A stretch of DNA of 64,000 bases from an uncultured Erwinia sp. (GTDB lineage Bacteria; Pseudomonadota; Gammaproteobacteria; Enterobacterales; Enterobacteriaceae), in the NCBI GenBank assembly GCA_945290265.1, contig CALYQW010000002.1, positions 175,159 through 239,158 on the forward strand, read 5' to 3'. Made by a program: the position numbers and the translations under genes. Positions 47,532 through 56,690 of this stretch are shown piece after piece. The notes beneath the pieces are model-generated. The model was given only the letters and a program-made list of their open reading frames with translations, was not told the origin of the DNA and made no database searches. Numbering within the stretch: the stretch's first letter is position 1; each line of letters begins with the position of its first letter.

Positions 47532-49253
47532 ATGACGACCTCTTCCCCTGGCGGGCAAACCCTGCTCGCAGAACTGTCCCGCATCGTAGGCCATAGCCAT
47601 CTGCTTACCGATCCACAGCAAACCGAGCGCTATCGCAAAGGATTCAGGTCCGGGGAAGGTGATGCGCTGGGCGTGGTTTTTCCCGGTTCTCTGCTGGAAC
47701 AGTGGCGGGTATTACAGGCCTGCGTAGCCGCGGATGTGATTATCCTGATGCAGGCGGCAAATACCGGATTGACCGAAGGCTCAACCCCTAACGGCAACGA
47801 CTATCCGCGCAATATTGTGATTATCAGCACCCGGCGTATGGATAAAATCGCCCTGCTGGATGAGGGCAAACAGGTACTGGCCTTCCCCGGCAGTACCCTG
47901 TATCAGCTGGAGAAAGTGCTTAAACCGCTGGGACGCGAGCCGCATTCGGTGATCGGATCATCGTGCATTGGCGCATCGGTGCTGGGGGGGATCTGTAATA
48001 ATTCCGGTGGTTCGCTGGTGAAACGCGGCCCGGCCTACAGCGAAATGGCGCTGTACGCGCAGATCACGGCCGGGGGAAAACTGGTGCTGGTTAACCATCT
48101 GGGGATCAACCTGGGCAGCAGCCCGGAGCAGATCCTGAGCCGGCTGGATGATGATAGCTGGCGGCCGGAAGATGTATTGCACGATGAGCGCCACGCCTCC
48201 GATCATGAATATGCCGATCGGGTACGGGATATCGAGGCCGATACCCCTTCACGTTATAACGCGGATGCGCGGCGTCTGTTTGAAGCTTCCGGCTGCGCGG
48301 GCAAGCTGGCGCTGTTCGCCGTAAGGCTGGATACCTTTGTCAGCGAAAGTGCGCAGCAGGTATTTTATATTGGCACTAATGATACCGGGGTACTTGACCG
48401 TCTGCGCCGTCATCTGCTGGCTGACTTCACCAACCTGCCGGTAGCCGGTGAATATATGCACCGCGATATTTTCGATATTGCTGAAACTTATGGCAAAGAT
48501 ACCTTTGTGATGATCGATAAGTTTGGCACCGATAAAATGCCGCTGTTTTTCAGCCTTAAAGGGCGGGCAGATGCGCTGTTGTCACGTTTGAAGTGGGTTA
48601 AACCGCATTTTACCGATCGTCTGCTGCAGAAACTCTCTGCCCTGCTGCCCTCCCACCTGCCGCCACGGATGAAGCAGTACCGCGATCGCTTTCAGCATCA
48701 CCTGCTGTTAAAAATGTCCGGTGAGGGCGTGGCAGAAGCCCGCGATCGTCTGCAGCAGTTTTTCCGTGAGGAAGAAGGCGAATTCTTCGAATGTGAAGGC
48801 AAAGAAGGGGCGCATGCTTTCCTGCATCGTTTCGCCGCCGCCGGTGCTGCGGTGCGCTATCATGCGGTGCATTATGATGAAGTAGAAGATATCCTGGCGC
48901 TGGATATTGCGCTCAGACGCAACGACCGTCAGTGGTTTGAACAACTGCCGGCGGAATTTGATGATGCGCTGATCCACCGCCTGTATTACGGCCACTTTCT
49001 CTGTCATGTTTTTCATCAGGACTACATCGTGAAAAAAGGCGTGGACACCCATGCCCTGAAAGAGAAGATGCTGGCGTTGCTGAATGAGCGCGGAGCGGAA
49101 TATCCGGCAGAACACAATGTCGGCCACCTTTACCATGCCAAACCGCAGTTAACAGCGTTTTACAAGCAGCTGGATCCAACCAACAGCTTTAACCCTGGCA
49201 TCGGCAAAACCACGCGGGAAAAACACTGGGGCAACTGCCATTGCGATAAATAA
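47532..49253 (+). CDS. dld: Quinone-dependent D-lactate dehydrogenase Dld
   Basis: This 573-residue peripheral membrane FAD flavoprotein oxidises D-lactate to pyruvate and passes electrons to ubiquinone. The PCMH-type FAD domain is N-terminal (MQAANTGLTEGSTPNG, SVIGSSCIGASVLGGICNNSGGSLV), followed by the membrane-binding domain and the C-terminal NVGHLYHAKPQLTAFYKQLDPTNSFNPGIGKT. It matches E. coli Dld. A structured repeat starts 9 nt after its stop. Confidence 0.95.
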   Translation: MTTSSPGGQTLLAELSRIVGHSHLLTDPQQTERYRKGFRSGEGDALGVVFPGSLLEQWRVLQACVAADVIILMQAANTGLTEGSTPNGNDYPRNIVIISTRRMDKIALLDEGKQVLAFPGSTLYQLEKVLKPLGREPHSVIGSSCIGASVLGGICNNSGGSLVKRGPAYSEMALYAQITAGGKLVLVNHLGINLGSSPEQILSRLDDDSWRPEDVLHDERHASDHEYADRVRDIEADTPSRYNADARRLFEASGCAGKLALFAVRLDTFVSESAQQVFYIGTNDTGVLDRLRRHLLADFTNLPVAGEYMHRDIFDIAETYGKDTFVMIDKFGTDKMPLFFSLKGRADALLSRLKWVKPHFTDRLLQKLSALLPSHLPPRMKQYRDRFQHHLLLKMSGEGVAEARDRLQQFFREEEGEFFECEGKEGAHAFLHRFAAAGAAVRYHAVHYDEVEDILALDIALRRNDRQWFEQLPAEFDDALIHRLYYGHFLCHVFHQDYIVKKGVDTHALKEKMLALLNERGAEYPAEHNVGHLYHAKPQLTAFYKQLDPTNSFNPGIGKTTREKHWGNCHCDK

Positions 49254-49261
49254 CCCACACC

Positions 49262-49562
49262 TTTGCCTGTGATGTTGACCTGGCTTTTGACTTTGATGTT
49301 GCCCTGGTTTTTGACTTTGACCTTTGGGCGGCATCAGTAACAGAGCCGAGGTTGCGCCGGTTTCAAGGAAGAGCCGCCAGGACGGCGGCGAAAGGCGTGT
49401 TGAGACAGGATGTCGAATCGCGCCGGTCCGCCAGAAAGCGGCGTGGCCGAGGGAACCCGCGCCAGCGGGCGACGTGACGCCGCAAGCCCGGGTGCAGGGC
49501 GGCGGCGACTGGCCGCCCTGCTCGCCAGTCCGCGCAGCGGAATGGTGAAACGTCGTTGACCT
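49262..49562 (+). repeat. Hexamer-led structured repeat, copy A
   Basis: The left part (49262-49325) is an array of degenerate 6-bp units (GTTGAC, TTTGAC, GTTGCC, CTGGTT). It leads into CTTTGGGCGGCATCAG and then about 240 bp rich in inverted repeats. A copy in the opposite orientation lies at 56345-56648 and shares long blocks such as CGCCGGTCCGCCAGAAAG and GTGACGCCGCAAGC. Stems differ by paired changes: CCCGC/GCGGG (49456-49469) here replaces CCCAC/GTGGG there, and GGGCGGC/GCCGCCC (49497-49518) replaces GGGGCGAT/ATCGCCCC. Reading frames are not conserved between copies, so it is not a gene. A direct repeat CTGGGTTTTA follows at 49561-49584. Confidence 0.8.
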
Positions 49563-49610
49563 GGGTTTTAAGCCCTGGGTTTTAGAAAACAGATAAGCGC
49601 AGCACTCCAG

Positions 49611-52043
49611 CTACTCCGCGGATTTCGGCGCATTGCGTCCCACCCCATGACGCTCAATCACCATCGTCTGCGGTGCCGACAGCGCCACGCCCTCTTTACG
49701 CAGCCGCGTCAAAATATCAAACAGCAAATCGCTCTTCACACTGCTGATCTGGCGCGGACTGGCCACATTACCGGTCACCGCCAGCACAATACCGCCAGAG
49801 GTCAAATCTTTAAACGTCACTGACGGCTCCGGGGTTTCCAGAATCCGCTCATTTTCCGTATACACATCCAGCAGCAGCTGCCGTACCTGAGTTGGATCGA
49901 TATCCAGCGGGAAGGTCAGAGTAATCGTCGCCACCCCCTGGGCATTCCCCATGGTAGCGTTACGCACATTCTGCGAAATCAGCTGCGAGTTAGGCACAAT
50001 CACCGTCGATTTATCCGACAGCTGAATTTCCGTTGCACGCACGTTAATCCGGCGAATATCCCCTTCAATGCCGCTGATACTGACCAGATCGCCCACTTTA
50101 ACCGGGCGCTCCGTCAGCAGGATCAGGCCGGAGATAAAGTTCTTCACAATTTCCTGTAAACCAAAACCGATCCCTACCGACAGCGCGCTGACAATCCACG
50201 CCAGCCGGTTCCACTGCAGCCCCATAATCGACAGCGCCAGCAGAATAATCAGCACAAAACCAATATTGCTGAACAGGGTGAGCAGCGATACGCGCATCCC
50301 CTTGTCCATGGTGGTTTTCGGTAAAAAATCGTGCTCCAGCCAGCGCCTCACCACGCGCAGGATCCACAGCCCCAGCCCCAGACAAAACAGTGCGGTCATC
50401 ACATGAGCCGGCACAATATTCAGCGCTTCCAGCCCTTTACCACCCCAGAATTCCACCGCTTTCTGCACCAGCTCTATCGGCGTGGCACTGCCAAAGGTGC
50501 CGTTGATCAGTGCCATTGCCGCCAGGATCACCAGCAGGGTTTTCCCCGTCGCCCCCAGCAGCAGCGCCACCTGCGACAGATGGCGCTCATCAATATTCAA
50601 TGAGGCCTGCAGCCGCCGGCCCGAGGCGCTGTTAACCGAAAACAGGCTTTCGCAGGTGTCGGTCAGCAGCTGGCTGAGGAGATAAAACAACCCCAGCACG
50701 ATCCCCATCCAGATCAGCTCGTAACTGAGGAAACGCGCCAGGGTGACGTAGCCAATCACCAGGGTGGTAATAATCGCCAGACCGGCCAGGGTCAGCGCCA
50801 TCTGAATCAGTCCCACCAGGGTGGAACGCGCTTCCGGCTGCTTGCCCTGCTGGATCATGCGCCGCCGCACCCGGTTGGTGCGCATACTGATTGACAATGA
50901 CGTGGCACCAATTAACAGCGCGGTCATCCCATTGGCGATAATGGTGGTGCCCACGCTGGTACTGGCACCGCTGTTAAAAAACTCCACCGTCTGAAACAAA
51001 AACACCAGTCCCGCCGTCAGCGGCGGATAAGGCTTCAGCGCCAGGGCAACATCATCAGATATCGCCGGCAGACGCCATGACGGACGGCGGGTGGAGAGAA
51101 AGGCCCGCCCCAGACCGGCGATCAGCCCGCAGATCACACTCAGCCCGGCCAGGCGATCGGCAAAGGTACGCACTTCGTCAGAAACCTGGTCGTGGCGGGT
51201 AAAGGCTTGATCGATAAAATTAAAGGCCAGCACTACCGCCAGCACGGTAGCCAGTGCAGTGGTAGCGGCCAGAAAACTGCGGCGCAAACGCCCTTCCGGC
51301 AAACGATGGACCCCCACCCAGGCGAACATCTCTTCCAGATAACGCCGTCCCAGGGTGACCATCAGCGCGGCTGCCAGCAGCCAGAGCAACGTGCCGGTAC
51401 GCCAGCCCGGCTGAAAGGAAAGCCCGGACGTTGCCAGCAACTCATCAACAAAATCGCTGATTTTGCTGCTGTCATCCTGGGGAGCATTAAACATCGGCGC
51501 CCAGAAATGGGGGCCAAAGATACTGCCGGCATTCAGCGCCAGCTGGGTTTTCAGCGCATCACGGCGCAGATTGACAATCTGCGCGGACAAATTAATCGCG
51601 CCGCTTTTGATCGCCTCGGCCTGTTTAATCTGATCTTCAGTGCGGGTTTTTTTGCTTTCCAGCTGGTGACGTTTGCTGGTGACATCAGCAGTTTCTTTGA
51701 CTCCGCTGTCTGCTTTCGGTGCCGGCCCCAGCACATCCAGCTGCGACTGCAGCTGAGCGCGCTGCGGGATAATCGATTGCATCAGGGTATCGGCATCATT
51801 GGACAGCTCCAGCGCCATTCCATTCAGCTCAGCCAGCCGGTCGTTGTTGGTTTCGCCGGAAACCTGCTGCTTAATTTTATCCAGCACCTTCTGCATATTC
51901 TGCAGTTCCACCACCGCATTGACTTTGGGGGTCACCGCCCCCGGCGTGGGCGCTGAAGGCGTCTCATCTGCCTGCCCGACCAGCGGGAACAGCACAACAA
52001 TAACCAGCAAACAGAGGCGTAAAAAAGCTAACCAGCCAGACAT
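49611..52043 (-). CDS. MscS-family mechanosensitive channel with DUF3772 domain
   Basis: This 810-residue protein has a signal peptide (cleaved near GQA-DET) and a periplasmic coiled-coil region (about 40-190, DUF3772-like). About ten hydrophobic segments follow, then a C-terminal MscS core: IVSALSVGIGFGLQEIVKNFISGLILLTERPVKVGDLV is the pore helix and beta-domain entry. It should gate under membrane tension and protect from osmotic downshock. It is not the MscK or YbiO type by its N-terminal region. In E. coli dld is followed directly by pbpG, so this gene is an insertion. Confidence 0.88.
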   Translation of the reverse strand: MSGWLAFLRLCLLVIVVLFPLVGQADETPSAPTPGAVTPKVNAVVELQNMQKVLDKIKQQVSGETNNDRLAELNGMALELSNDADTLMQSIIPQRAQLQSQLDVLGPAPKADSGVKETADVTSKRHQLESKKTRTEDQIKQAEAIKSGAINLSAQIVNLRRDALKTQLALNAGSIFGPHFWAPMFNAPQDDSSKISDFVDELLATSGLSFQPGWRTGTLLWLLAAALMVTLGRRYLEEMFAWVGVHRLPEGRLRRSFLAATTALATVLAVVLAFNFIDQAFTRHDQVSDEVRTFADRLAGLSVICGLIAGLGRAFLSTRRPSWRLPAISDDVALALKPYPPLTAGLVFLFQTVEFFNSGASTSVGTTIIANGMTALLIGATSLSISMRTNRVRRRMIQQGKQPEARSTLVGLIQMALTLAGLAIITTLVIGYVTLARFLSYELIWMGIVLGLFYLLSQLLTDTCESLFSVNSASGRRLQASLNIDERHLSQVALLLGATGKTLLVILAAMALINGTFGSATPIELVQKAVEFWGGKGLEALNIVPAHVMTALFCLGLGLWILRVVRRWLEHDFLPKTTMDKGMRVSLLTLFSNIGFVLIILLALSIMGLQWNRLAWIVSALSVGIGFGLQEIVKNFISGLILLTERPVKVGDLVSISGIEGDIRRINVRATEIQLSDKSTVIVPNSQLISQNVRNATMGNAQGVATITLTFPLDIDPTQVRQLLLDVYTENERILETPEPSVTFKDLTSGGIVLAVTGNVASPRQISSVKSDLLFDILTRLRKEGVALSAPQTMVIERHGVGRNAPKSAE

Positions 52044-52157
52044 ATCCGCTTCCTGAAACAGTGAAAACGCCCAATGGCGTCTGAAATTATGGCGGCCAGT
52101 TTACGAAGCTGGCCGGTATGCGACTATAGGATTTATGCTGTAAAGCGTAGCGTAAAT

Positions 52158-52295
52158 CCTGCCCAGTCAGGTGTCAGTGTTGAGGTTAGTTTGAACACCG
52201 ACAGCGCGCAGGAACCGCAGCGTACACCAGGTACGTAAGGATTCTGAGCACTGCCCTGGTTCAAAATAACGAATAAACCAGCCTGATGGACCAGG
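52158..52295. mobile_element. MITE-like inverted-repeat element, copy 2 (138 bp)
   Basis: The ends are CCTGCCCAGTCAGG and CCTGATGGACCAGG, imperfect terminal inverted repeats extended outward by AAAT/ATTTT. The inner inverted pair TTTGAAC (52190-52196) and GTTCAAA (52259-52265) and blocks AACCGCAGCGTAC and ATTCTGAGCACTGCCC are shared with copy 1 at 5388-5516. An extra CGTAC-N5-GTACG hairpin in the middle is deleted from copy 1. It ends 3 nt before the pbpG stop codon. No target duplication is visible here. Confidence 0.75.
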
Positions 52296-52298
52296 ATT

Positions 52299-53243
52299 TT
52301 ACTCTATCGCGTTTTCATCCACCGTCACCGCCTTCGCCAGGCCGGCTTTTTGCTTGCGATAGCTGAGTGCCGCTGCCGGTATAGCCGAGACCTGCCCGGT
52401 TTCCACCCAGTTACGCAGGCGGTTAGCATCAGCAAAATGGGTATATTTACCAAAGGCATCCAGCACCACCAGGCTTACCGGGCGATGGTTGATCACCGTG
52501 CGCATTGCCAGGCAGTGCCCGGCTTCATCGGTATAACCGGTTTTGGTCAGCTGGATTTGCCAGTCCGGACGGTAGATCAGGTGGTTGGTGTTTCTGAACG
52601 GCAGAGCGTAGCTGGGATGGCTGAAGGTGGCAGTATCTTCACGCATGGTGCTCAACTGCCCCATCAGCGGATAGCGCTTGGTTGCCATCAGCAGCGTGGT
52701 CAGGTCACGGGCGGTTGAAACGTTTTCAATAGAGAGTCCGGTTGGCTCGACGTAGCGGGTATTTTTCATCCCCAGCGCACGTGCCTTGGCGTTCATTGCG
52801 CGAATAAATGCGCCATATCCCCCCGGATAGTGATAAGCCAGGCTGGCTGCAGCACGGTTTTCTGACGACATCAGCGCCAGCAGCATCATATTTTTGCGGC
52901 TTATTTCACTGTTCAAACGCACCCGCGAATATACGCCGCGCATTTCCGGTGTCTGGCTGATATTCACGCTCAGCATCTCATCCAGCGGTTGGTGAGCATC
53001 CAGCGCGACCATTACCGTCATCAGCTTGGTCAGCGAGGCAATCGGCCTGACGCGGTCCGGATGGCTGGCATAAATGAGTTTATTGGTGTTCAAATCGACC
53101 AGCATCGCACTGCCGGAGGCTATCTGCGGCTGGGAGGCGTTAACCTGATGAGCGGGAGTGGCAGCAACGGCCTGAGTCGTCATGCCCTGAGCAGAGAACA
53201 GTAAAACCAGACTTAACAGTGATAAACGAATTTTTCCAGGCAT
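52299..53243 (-). CDS. pbpG: D-alanyl-D-alanine endopeptidase PbpG (PBP7)
   Basis: This 314-residue precursor has a signal peptide ending near VAA-TPAH and the S11 penicillin-binding motifs SLTK (S70), SEN (S127) and KTG (K234). In the periplasm it cleaves D-Ala-mDAP cross-bridges of peptidoglycan. Length is close to E. coli PBP7. Gene order pbpG-yohC-yohD is as in E. coli. A MITE-like element abuts its 3' end. Confidence 0.95.
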   Translation of the reverse strand: MPGKIRLSLLSLVLLFSAQGMTTQAVAATPAHQVNASQPQIASGSAMLVDLNTNKLIYASHPDRVRPIASLTKLMTVMVALDAHQPLDEMLSVNISQTPEMRGVYSRVRLNSEISRKNMMLLALMSSENRAAASLAYHYPGGYGAFIRAMNAKARALGMKNTRYVEPTGLSIENVSTARDLTTLLMATKRYPLMGQLSTMREDTATFSHPSYALPFRNTNHLIYRPDWQIQLTKTGYTDEAGHCLAMRTVINHRPVSLVVLDAFGKYTHFADANRLRNWVETGQVSAIPAAALSYRKQKAGLAKAVTVDENAIE

Positions 53244-53422
53244 GGGCTAAAACTTAACGGCTGATGATTAAGGTGTGAATATTCACACACTGCTATCGGT
53301 AGTGTCTTTCCGGGGTCCGGGCATCGCGAATCCATTTGACATACAGATAGCTGGCTGGCGCATAATACGCTGCCGCTGAAGCTTTTTTCCATTATTTATT
53401 CGTTTCCGGGCATGTCAAAAAT

Positions 53423-53444
53423 CGCCGTCGCCAGAGCGACGGCG
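53423..53444 (-). terminator. Rho-independent terminator of yohC
   Basis: CGCCGTCGC pairs perfectly with GCGACGGCG around a 4-nt loop. On the minus strand it is followed by ATTTTTG. It lies 7 nt after the yohC stop. Confidence 0.8.
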
Positions 53445-53450
53445 AGAGTA

Positions 53451-54038
53451 TCAGAACAGGCTTAAGCCATAGCCCCACAGCAGCACGGTTAGTGCCAGCA
53501 GCGCTTCCAGCACCAGGACACCAATCGCCAGTGTGGTACTGGTAAAACGCAGCCCCTCTTCACGATCGATATTCAGGAATGGCGGAATGCCGCGATACAG
53601 CAGGTAGCCGGTATATAACAGCGCCATCGCCCCAGCCAGCACACAAAGCCAGACCAGTGGATAAAGAGCCACCAGGCCGCTGATAAATATCGGTGTGGCA
53701 ACATAGCCGGCAAATACCCGGCAGCGGTTTAACGATGGGCGATGCGGATAATCACGCGCCATCCACCAGATAATCCGCCCCATGACTGCCACTCCGACCA
53801 GCATTAATGCGTAAAACAGCACCGCCAGGCCAAGCGCAACAGACAGGGTCAGCGGCTCTGGCTGACTGTCACCAATGCGCCAGCCAATTTGCGTGGTGCC
53901 AATAAAAGCCGAAATAACCGGGATCAACGCCATCAGCAGCACATGATGGACATAGTGATGAGACAGCGTTTCGTTTTCCTGGCTGATATCGCGCATCTCG
54001 CGTTCAGGATGCGCAAGAAGTCCCCATACATGGTTCAT
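53451..54038 (-). CDS. yohC: Yip1-family inner-membrane protein YohC
   Basis: This 195-residue protein has five hydrophobic segments and the Yip1-domain pattern MNHVWGLLAHPEREMRDI...HHYVHHVLLMALIPV. Length and sequence match E. coli YohC (195). Function is unknown. The ATG at 54038 with AGGAGTGAAG upstream is selected. A much longer frame to 54161 has no supporting ribosome site. Confidence 0.93.
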   Translation of the reverse strand: MNHVWGLLAHPEREMRDISQENETLSHHYVHHVLLMALIPVISAFIGTTQIGWRIGDSQPEPLTLSVALGLAVLFYALMLVGVAVMGRIIWWMARDYPHRPSLNRCRVFAGYVATPIFISGLVALYPLVWLCVLAGAMALLYTGYLLYRGIPPFLNIDREEGLRFTSTTLAIGVLVLEALLALTVLLWGYGLSLF

Positions 54039-54238
54039 ATCTTCACTCCTCAGAACAGTTAACCGCCAGCTGGCGTCGTCCCCGGGCGGCATCACTTTAA
54101 GTATATATTCCGCACGGAATATCGCGCTGTTCTGCCAGTCGCCAACTGGTAAGCACTTCATTCACGGGCTAAAATTGTTTTTTTAATATTATGGTTTTGC
54201 CTGCGGATCGGCAGTCAGTCTCAGTATAAGGGGATCTT

Positions 54239-54808
54239 TTGCATATCGATATTAGCAGTCTGATTACTCAGTACGGCTACGGGGCACTGTTTATCGGCTG
54301 TCTGGCGGAGGGAGAAACCGTCACGCTGCTGGGAGGAATGGCTGCGCATCAGGGGCTGCTGCACTACGGCTGGGTGGTGCTGGTGGCCATGGCTGGCGGT
54401 TTTATCGGTGATACCACTCTGTTTTTTATTGGCCGTCATTACGGGCAGAGTCTGTTGGACCGTTTTACCCGCTTCCAGCCACAGATTGAGCGCGCCAGGC
54501 GACTGATCCGCCGTTATCCGGTTTTGTTTGTGATTGGCGTACGCTTTATGTACGGCCTGCGCATTGTTGGTCCTCTGATTATTGGTGCCAGCCGCCTGAA
54601 CCCGGTGCGTTTTATGGTGTTTAATCTGTGCGGTGCGGCATTGTGGGCGCTGATTTTTGTTTCGCTGGGCTATGCTGGCGGCAAAGCGATCGCTCCCTGG
54701 TTACAAACGCTGGATCATCATCTGAAACAGCTGTTCTGGCTGCTACTGGTGGTGGCACTGGTCTGGGGAGTGCGTTTCTGGCTCGCCTGCCGCCGGCGAT
54801 CGCGTTAG
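54239..54808 (+). CDS. yohD: DedA-family membrane protein YohD
   Basis: This 189-residue inner-membrane DedA/VTT protein has GYGALFIGCLAEGETVTLLGG at the start, the GGFIGDTTLFFIGRHYG motif and the RFMYGLRIVGPLIIGASRLNPVRF motif. DedA proteins support undecaprenyl phosphate and lipid flipping and membrane energisation. YohD's own role is unclear. The start is TTG at 54239 after AAGGGGATC. The 290 nt after this gene hold nothing I can identify. Confidence 0.92.
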   Translation: MHIDISSLITQYGYGALFIGCLAEGETVTLLGGMAAHQGLLHYGWVVLVAMAGGFIGDTTLFFIGRHYGQSLLDRFTRFQPQIERARRLIRRYPVLFVIGVRFMYGLRIVGPLIIGASRLNPVRFMVFNLCGAALWALIFVSLGYAGGKAIAPWLQTLDHHLKQLFWLLLVVALVWGVRFWLACRRRSR

Positions 54809-55098
54809 CGGCTAAATGAGCGCGAGTAATTCGGCGTAATCTGAAGGCCAGGTATGGTTTCCGTATCACGACGGTTTTTTGCCGCTGTCTGACGCGATCC
54901 CTCATCGCGGCAAATACGCTGACAGCAGATTGCTGGCTTTGCAGACAATAAAAGTTAACGTATAGTTCAGCGGCACAAGACCACAATCTATTCTGTAAAG
55001 GTTATCCCGGTGATATCCCGTAATATGCAGCGGCCCGCTTTACCCATGAGTAACAGGCCGTTTATCAATAGTTTATATGGCGCTTTAACTGAAATACC

Positions 55099-56259
55099 AT
55101 GAAAAAAAGTATCCATGCGTTTGTCACTCTGTTTCTGGCTGCGGCGGCTTTAAGTCAGTCTGCTTTTGCCGTGGTTTACCCGCTTCCGGCTGCCAACAGC
55201 CGCCTGACGGGGGAAAATCTGGAAATTACTCTGCCGCAGGATAGCAAACTGCCGCTGGAGGCCTTTGCTGCGCAATATCAGATGGGGCTGAGTAATGTTC
55301 TGGAAGCCAACCCCGGTGTGGATGTGTATTTACCTAAAGCCGGCAGCAAGCTGATTATTCCTCAACAGCTGATCCTGCCGGATGCCCCACGGGAAGGTAT
55401 TGTGATTAACAGTGCGGAAATGCGCCTGTATTACTATCCGAAAGGCACTAAAACGGTGGTGGTGCTGCCGATTGGCATCGGTGAACTGGGTAAAGACACG
55501 CCGATTAACTGGACCACCACCGTCCAGCGCAAAAAGGATGGCCCTACCTGGACGCCAACCAAAAAAATGCATGAAGAGTACGCGGCACGCGGTGATTCAC
55601 TGCCTGCAGTGTTCCCGGCAGGCCCGGATAACCCGATGGGACTGTATGCGCTTTATATTGGCCGTTTGTATGCCATTCACGGCACCAACGCCAACTTTGG
55701 TATAGGCCTGCGCGTCAGCCATGGCTGTGTACGTCTGCGCGCCGACGATATTAAGTGGCTGTTTGACAATGTGCCGGTTGGCACCCGGGTGCAGTTTATC
55801 GACCAGCCGGTGAAAGCATCGGCAGAGCCGGACGGTTCACGCTATATCGAAGTTCATAATCCGCTGTCACAGACGGAAGAGCAGTTTACTTCCCGTAAGC
55901 CGGTGCCACTGACGCTGAGTGCGGCAGTGAATAAGGTGCTGAGTGATGCCAGCGTGGACAGCGACAGCGTTCAGAAAGCGCTGAAAGCCCGTTCCGGGAT
56001 GCCAGTTAAGGTGAACGGTCCGGCCAGTGCTGAAGTGACTGCGCCGGTGGCGGTGCAGGAGCAGGAAGGTGCTCAGCCTAAGGAAGAGCCGAACACCCCG
56101 CTGGATTTACAGCATTCTGAGACACCCGCCAGTGACAATGGCGGTGCTGACGCCACGGATGCCGGCAGCAGTGATGCTGCATCAGCCAGCGATAATAGCG
56201 AAGACAGCGGTCAGGCAGCACCTGCATTGACGCAGCCAGGTCCGGTTTATAATCAGTAG
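55099..56259 (+). CDS. erfK: L,D-transpeptidase ErfK (LdtA-like) with acidic C-terminal extension
   Basis: This 386-residue precursor has a signal peptide ending near AFA-VVYP, a LysM-like region (about 45-90), and a YkuD domain with HGT (H194) and SHGCVRL (C210). Such enzymes anchor Braun lipoprotein to peptidoglycan or make 3-3 cross-links in the periplasm. Among the E. coli paralogues ErfK is closest (FAAQYxxGLSNxLEANPGxDVxLPK). Family members are about 310 residues. The extra C-terminal 70 or so are low-complexity, acidic and Ser/Ala-rich ([11 protein letters not shown]). Confidence 0.9.
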   Translation: MKKSIHAFVTLFLAAAALSQSAFAVVYPLPAANSRLTGENLEITLPQDSKLPLEAFAAQYQMGLSNVLEANPGVDVYLPKAGSKLIIPQQLILPDAPREGIVINSAEMRLYYYPKGTKTVVVLPIGIGELGKDTPINWTTTVQRKKDGPTWTPTKKMHEEYAARGDSLPAVFPAGPDNPMGLYALYIGRLYAIHGTNANFGIGLRVSHGCVRLRADDIKWLFDNVPVGTRVQFIDQPVKASAEPDGSRYIEVHNPLSQTEEQFTSRKPVPLTLSAAVNKVLSDASVDSDSVQKALKARSGMPVKVNGPASAEVTAPVAVQEQEGAQPKEEPNTPLDLQHSETPASDNGGADATDAGSSDAASASDNSEDSGQAAPALTQPGPVYNQ

Positions 56260-56344
56260 CAGGTAGCAGGCCAGGCGAATCCCTGGCAGATTCCGCTGAG
56301 CGCGGGGCCAGGTAACGTCCAGGGCACTCCGCTTCGCGGAGCTA

Positions 56345-56648
56345 AGGTCAACGACGTATCTCCATCCCACTTTGTGGGCTGGTGACAAGGGGCGATCAGT
56401 CGCAATCGCCCCCTGACCCCGTGCTTGCGGCGTCACATCGCCCACTTCGTGGGTTCCCTCGGCCACGCCGCTTTCTGGCGGACCGGCGTGATTCGCCGTC
56501 CAGGCGAAGCACGCCTTTCGCGACCCTCTCTGGCCGCTCTTCCTGGAAATCAGCGTAACCTCGACGACGTTCCTGATGCCGCCCAAAGGTCAACTGCAAA
56601 GGCAAGGTCAACGGCAACGGCAACGGCAACGGCAACGTCAATGGCATC
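56345..56648 (-). repeat. Hexamer-led structured repeat, copy B (inverted relative to copy A)
   Basis: Read on the minus strand, an array of GTTGCC/GTTGAC units (56584-56648, four identical GTTGCC in a row) leads into TTTGGGCGGCATCAG and a structured core ending at CGTCGTTGACCT (56345). Stems include CCCAC/GTGGG (56441-56453) and GGGGCGAT/ATCGCCCC (56389-56412), both with compensatory changes against copy A. A further hairpin (CTCCGC/GCGGAG, around 56326-56341) and sequence to about 56281 extend beyond the shared part. On the right, degenerate hexamer-like sequence runs up to the eda ribosome site. Confidence 0.8.
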
Positions 56649-56690
56649 CTTGTTAGCAACGACCAAGACAACACTTGCAAAAGGTGAACG

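Noticed and set aside
49262-49325. Hexamer array as a coding repeat (Val-Ala/Phe-Asp dipeptides)
   Set aside because: Both copies lie outside genes, the units are degenerate and there is no start codon or continuing frame.
56182-56586. 134-codon frame on the minus strand across repeat copy B (and a 74-codon relative at 49324-49548)
   Set aside because: The two frames look alike in part (MGGI..., GDVTPQAR) but alignment of the DNA shows a one-base offset between the central blocks, and stem covariation explains the conservation better than coding.
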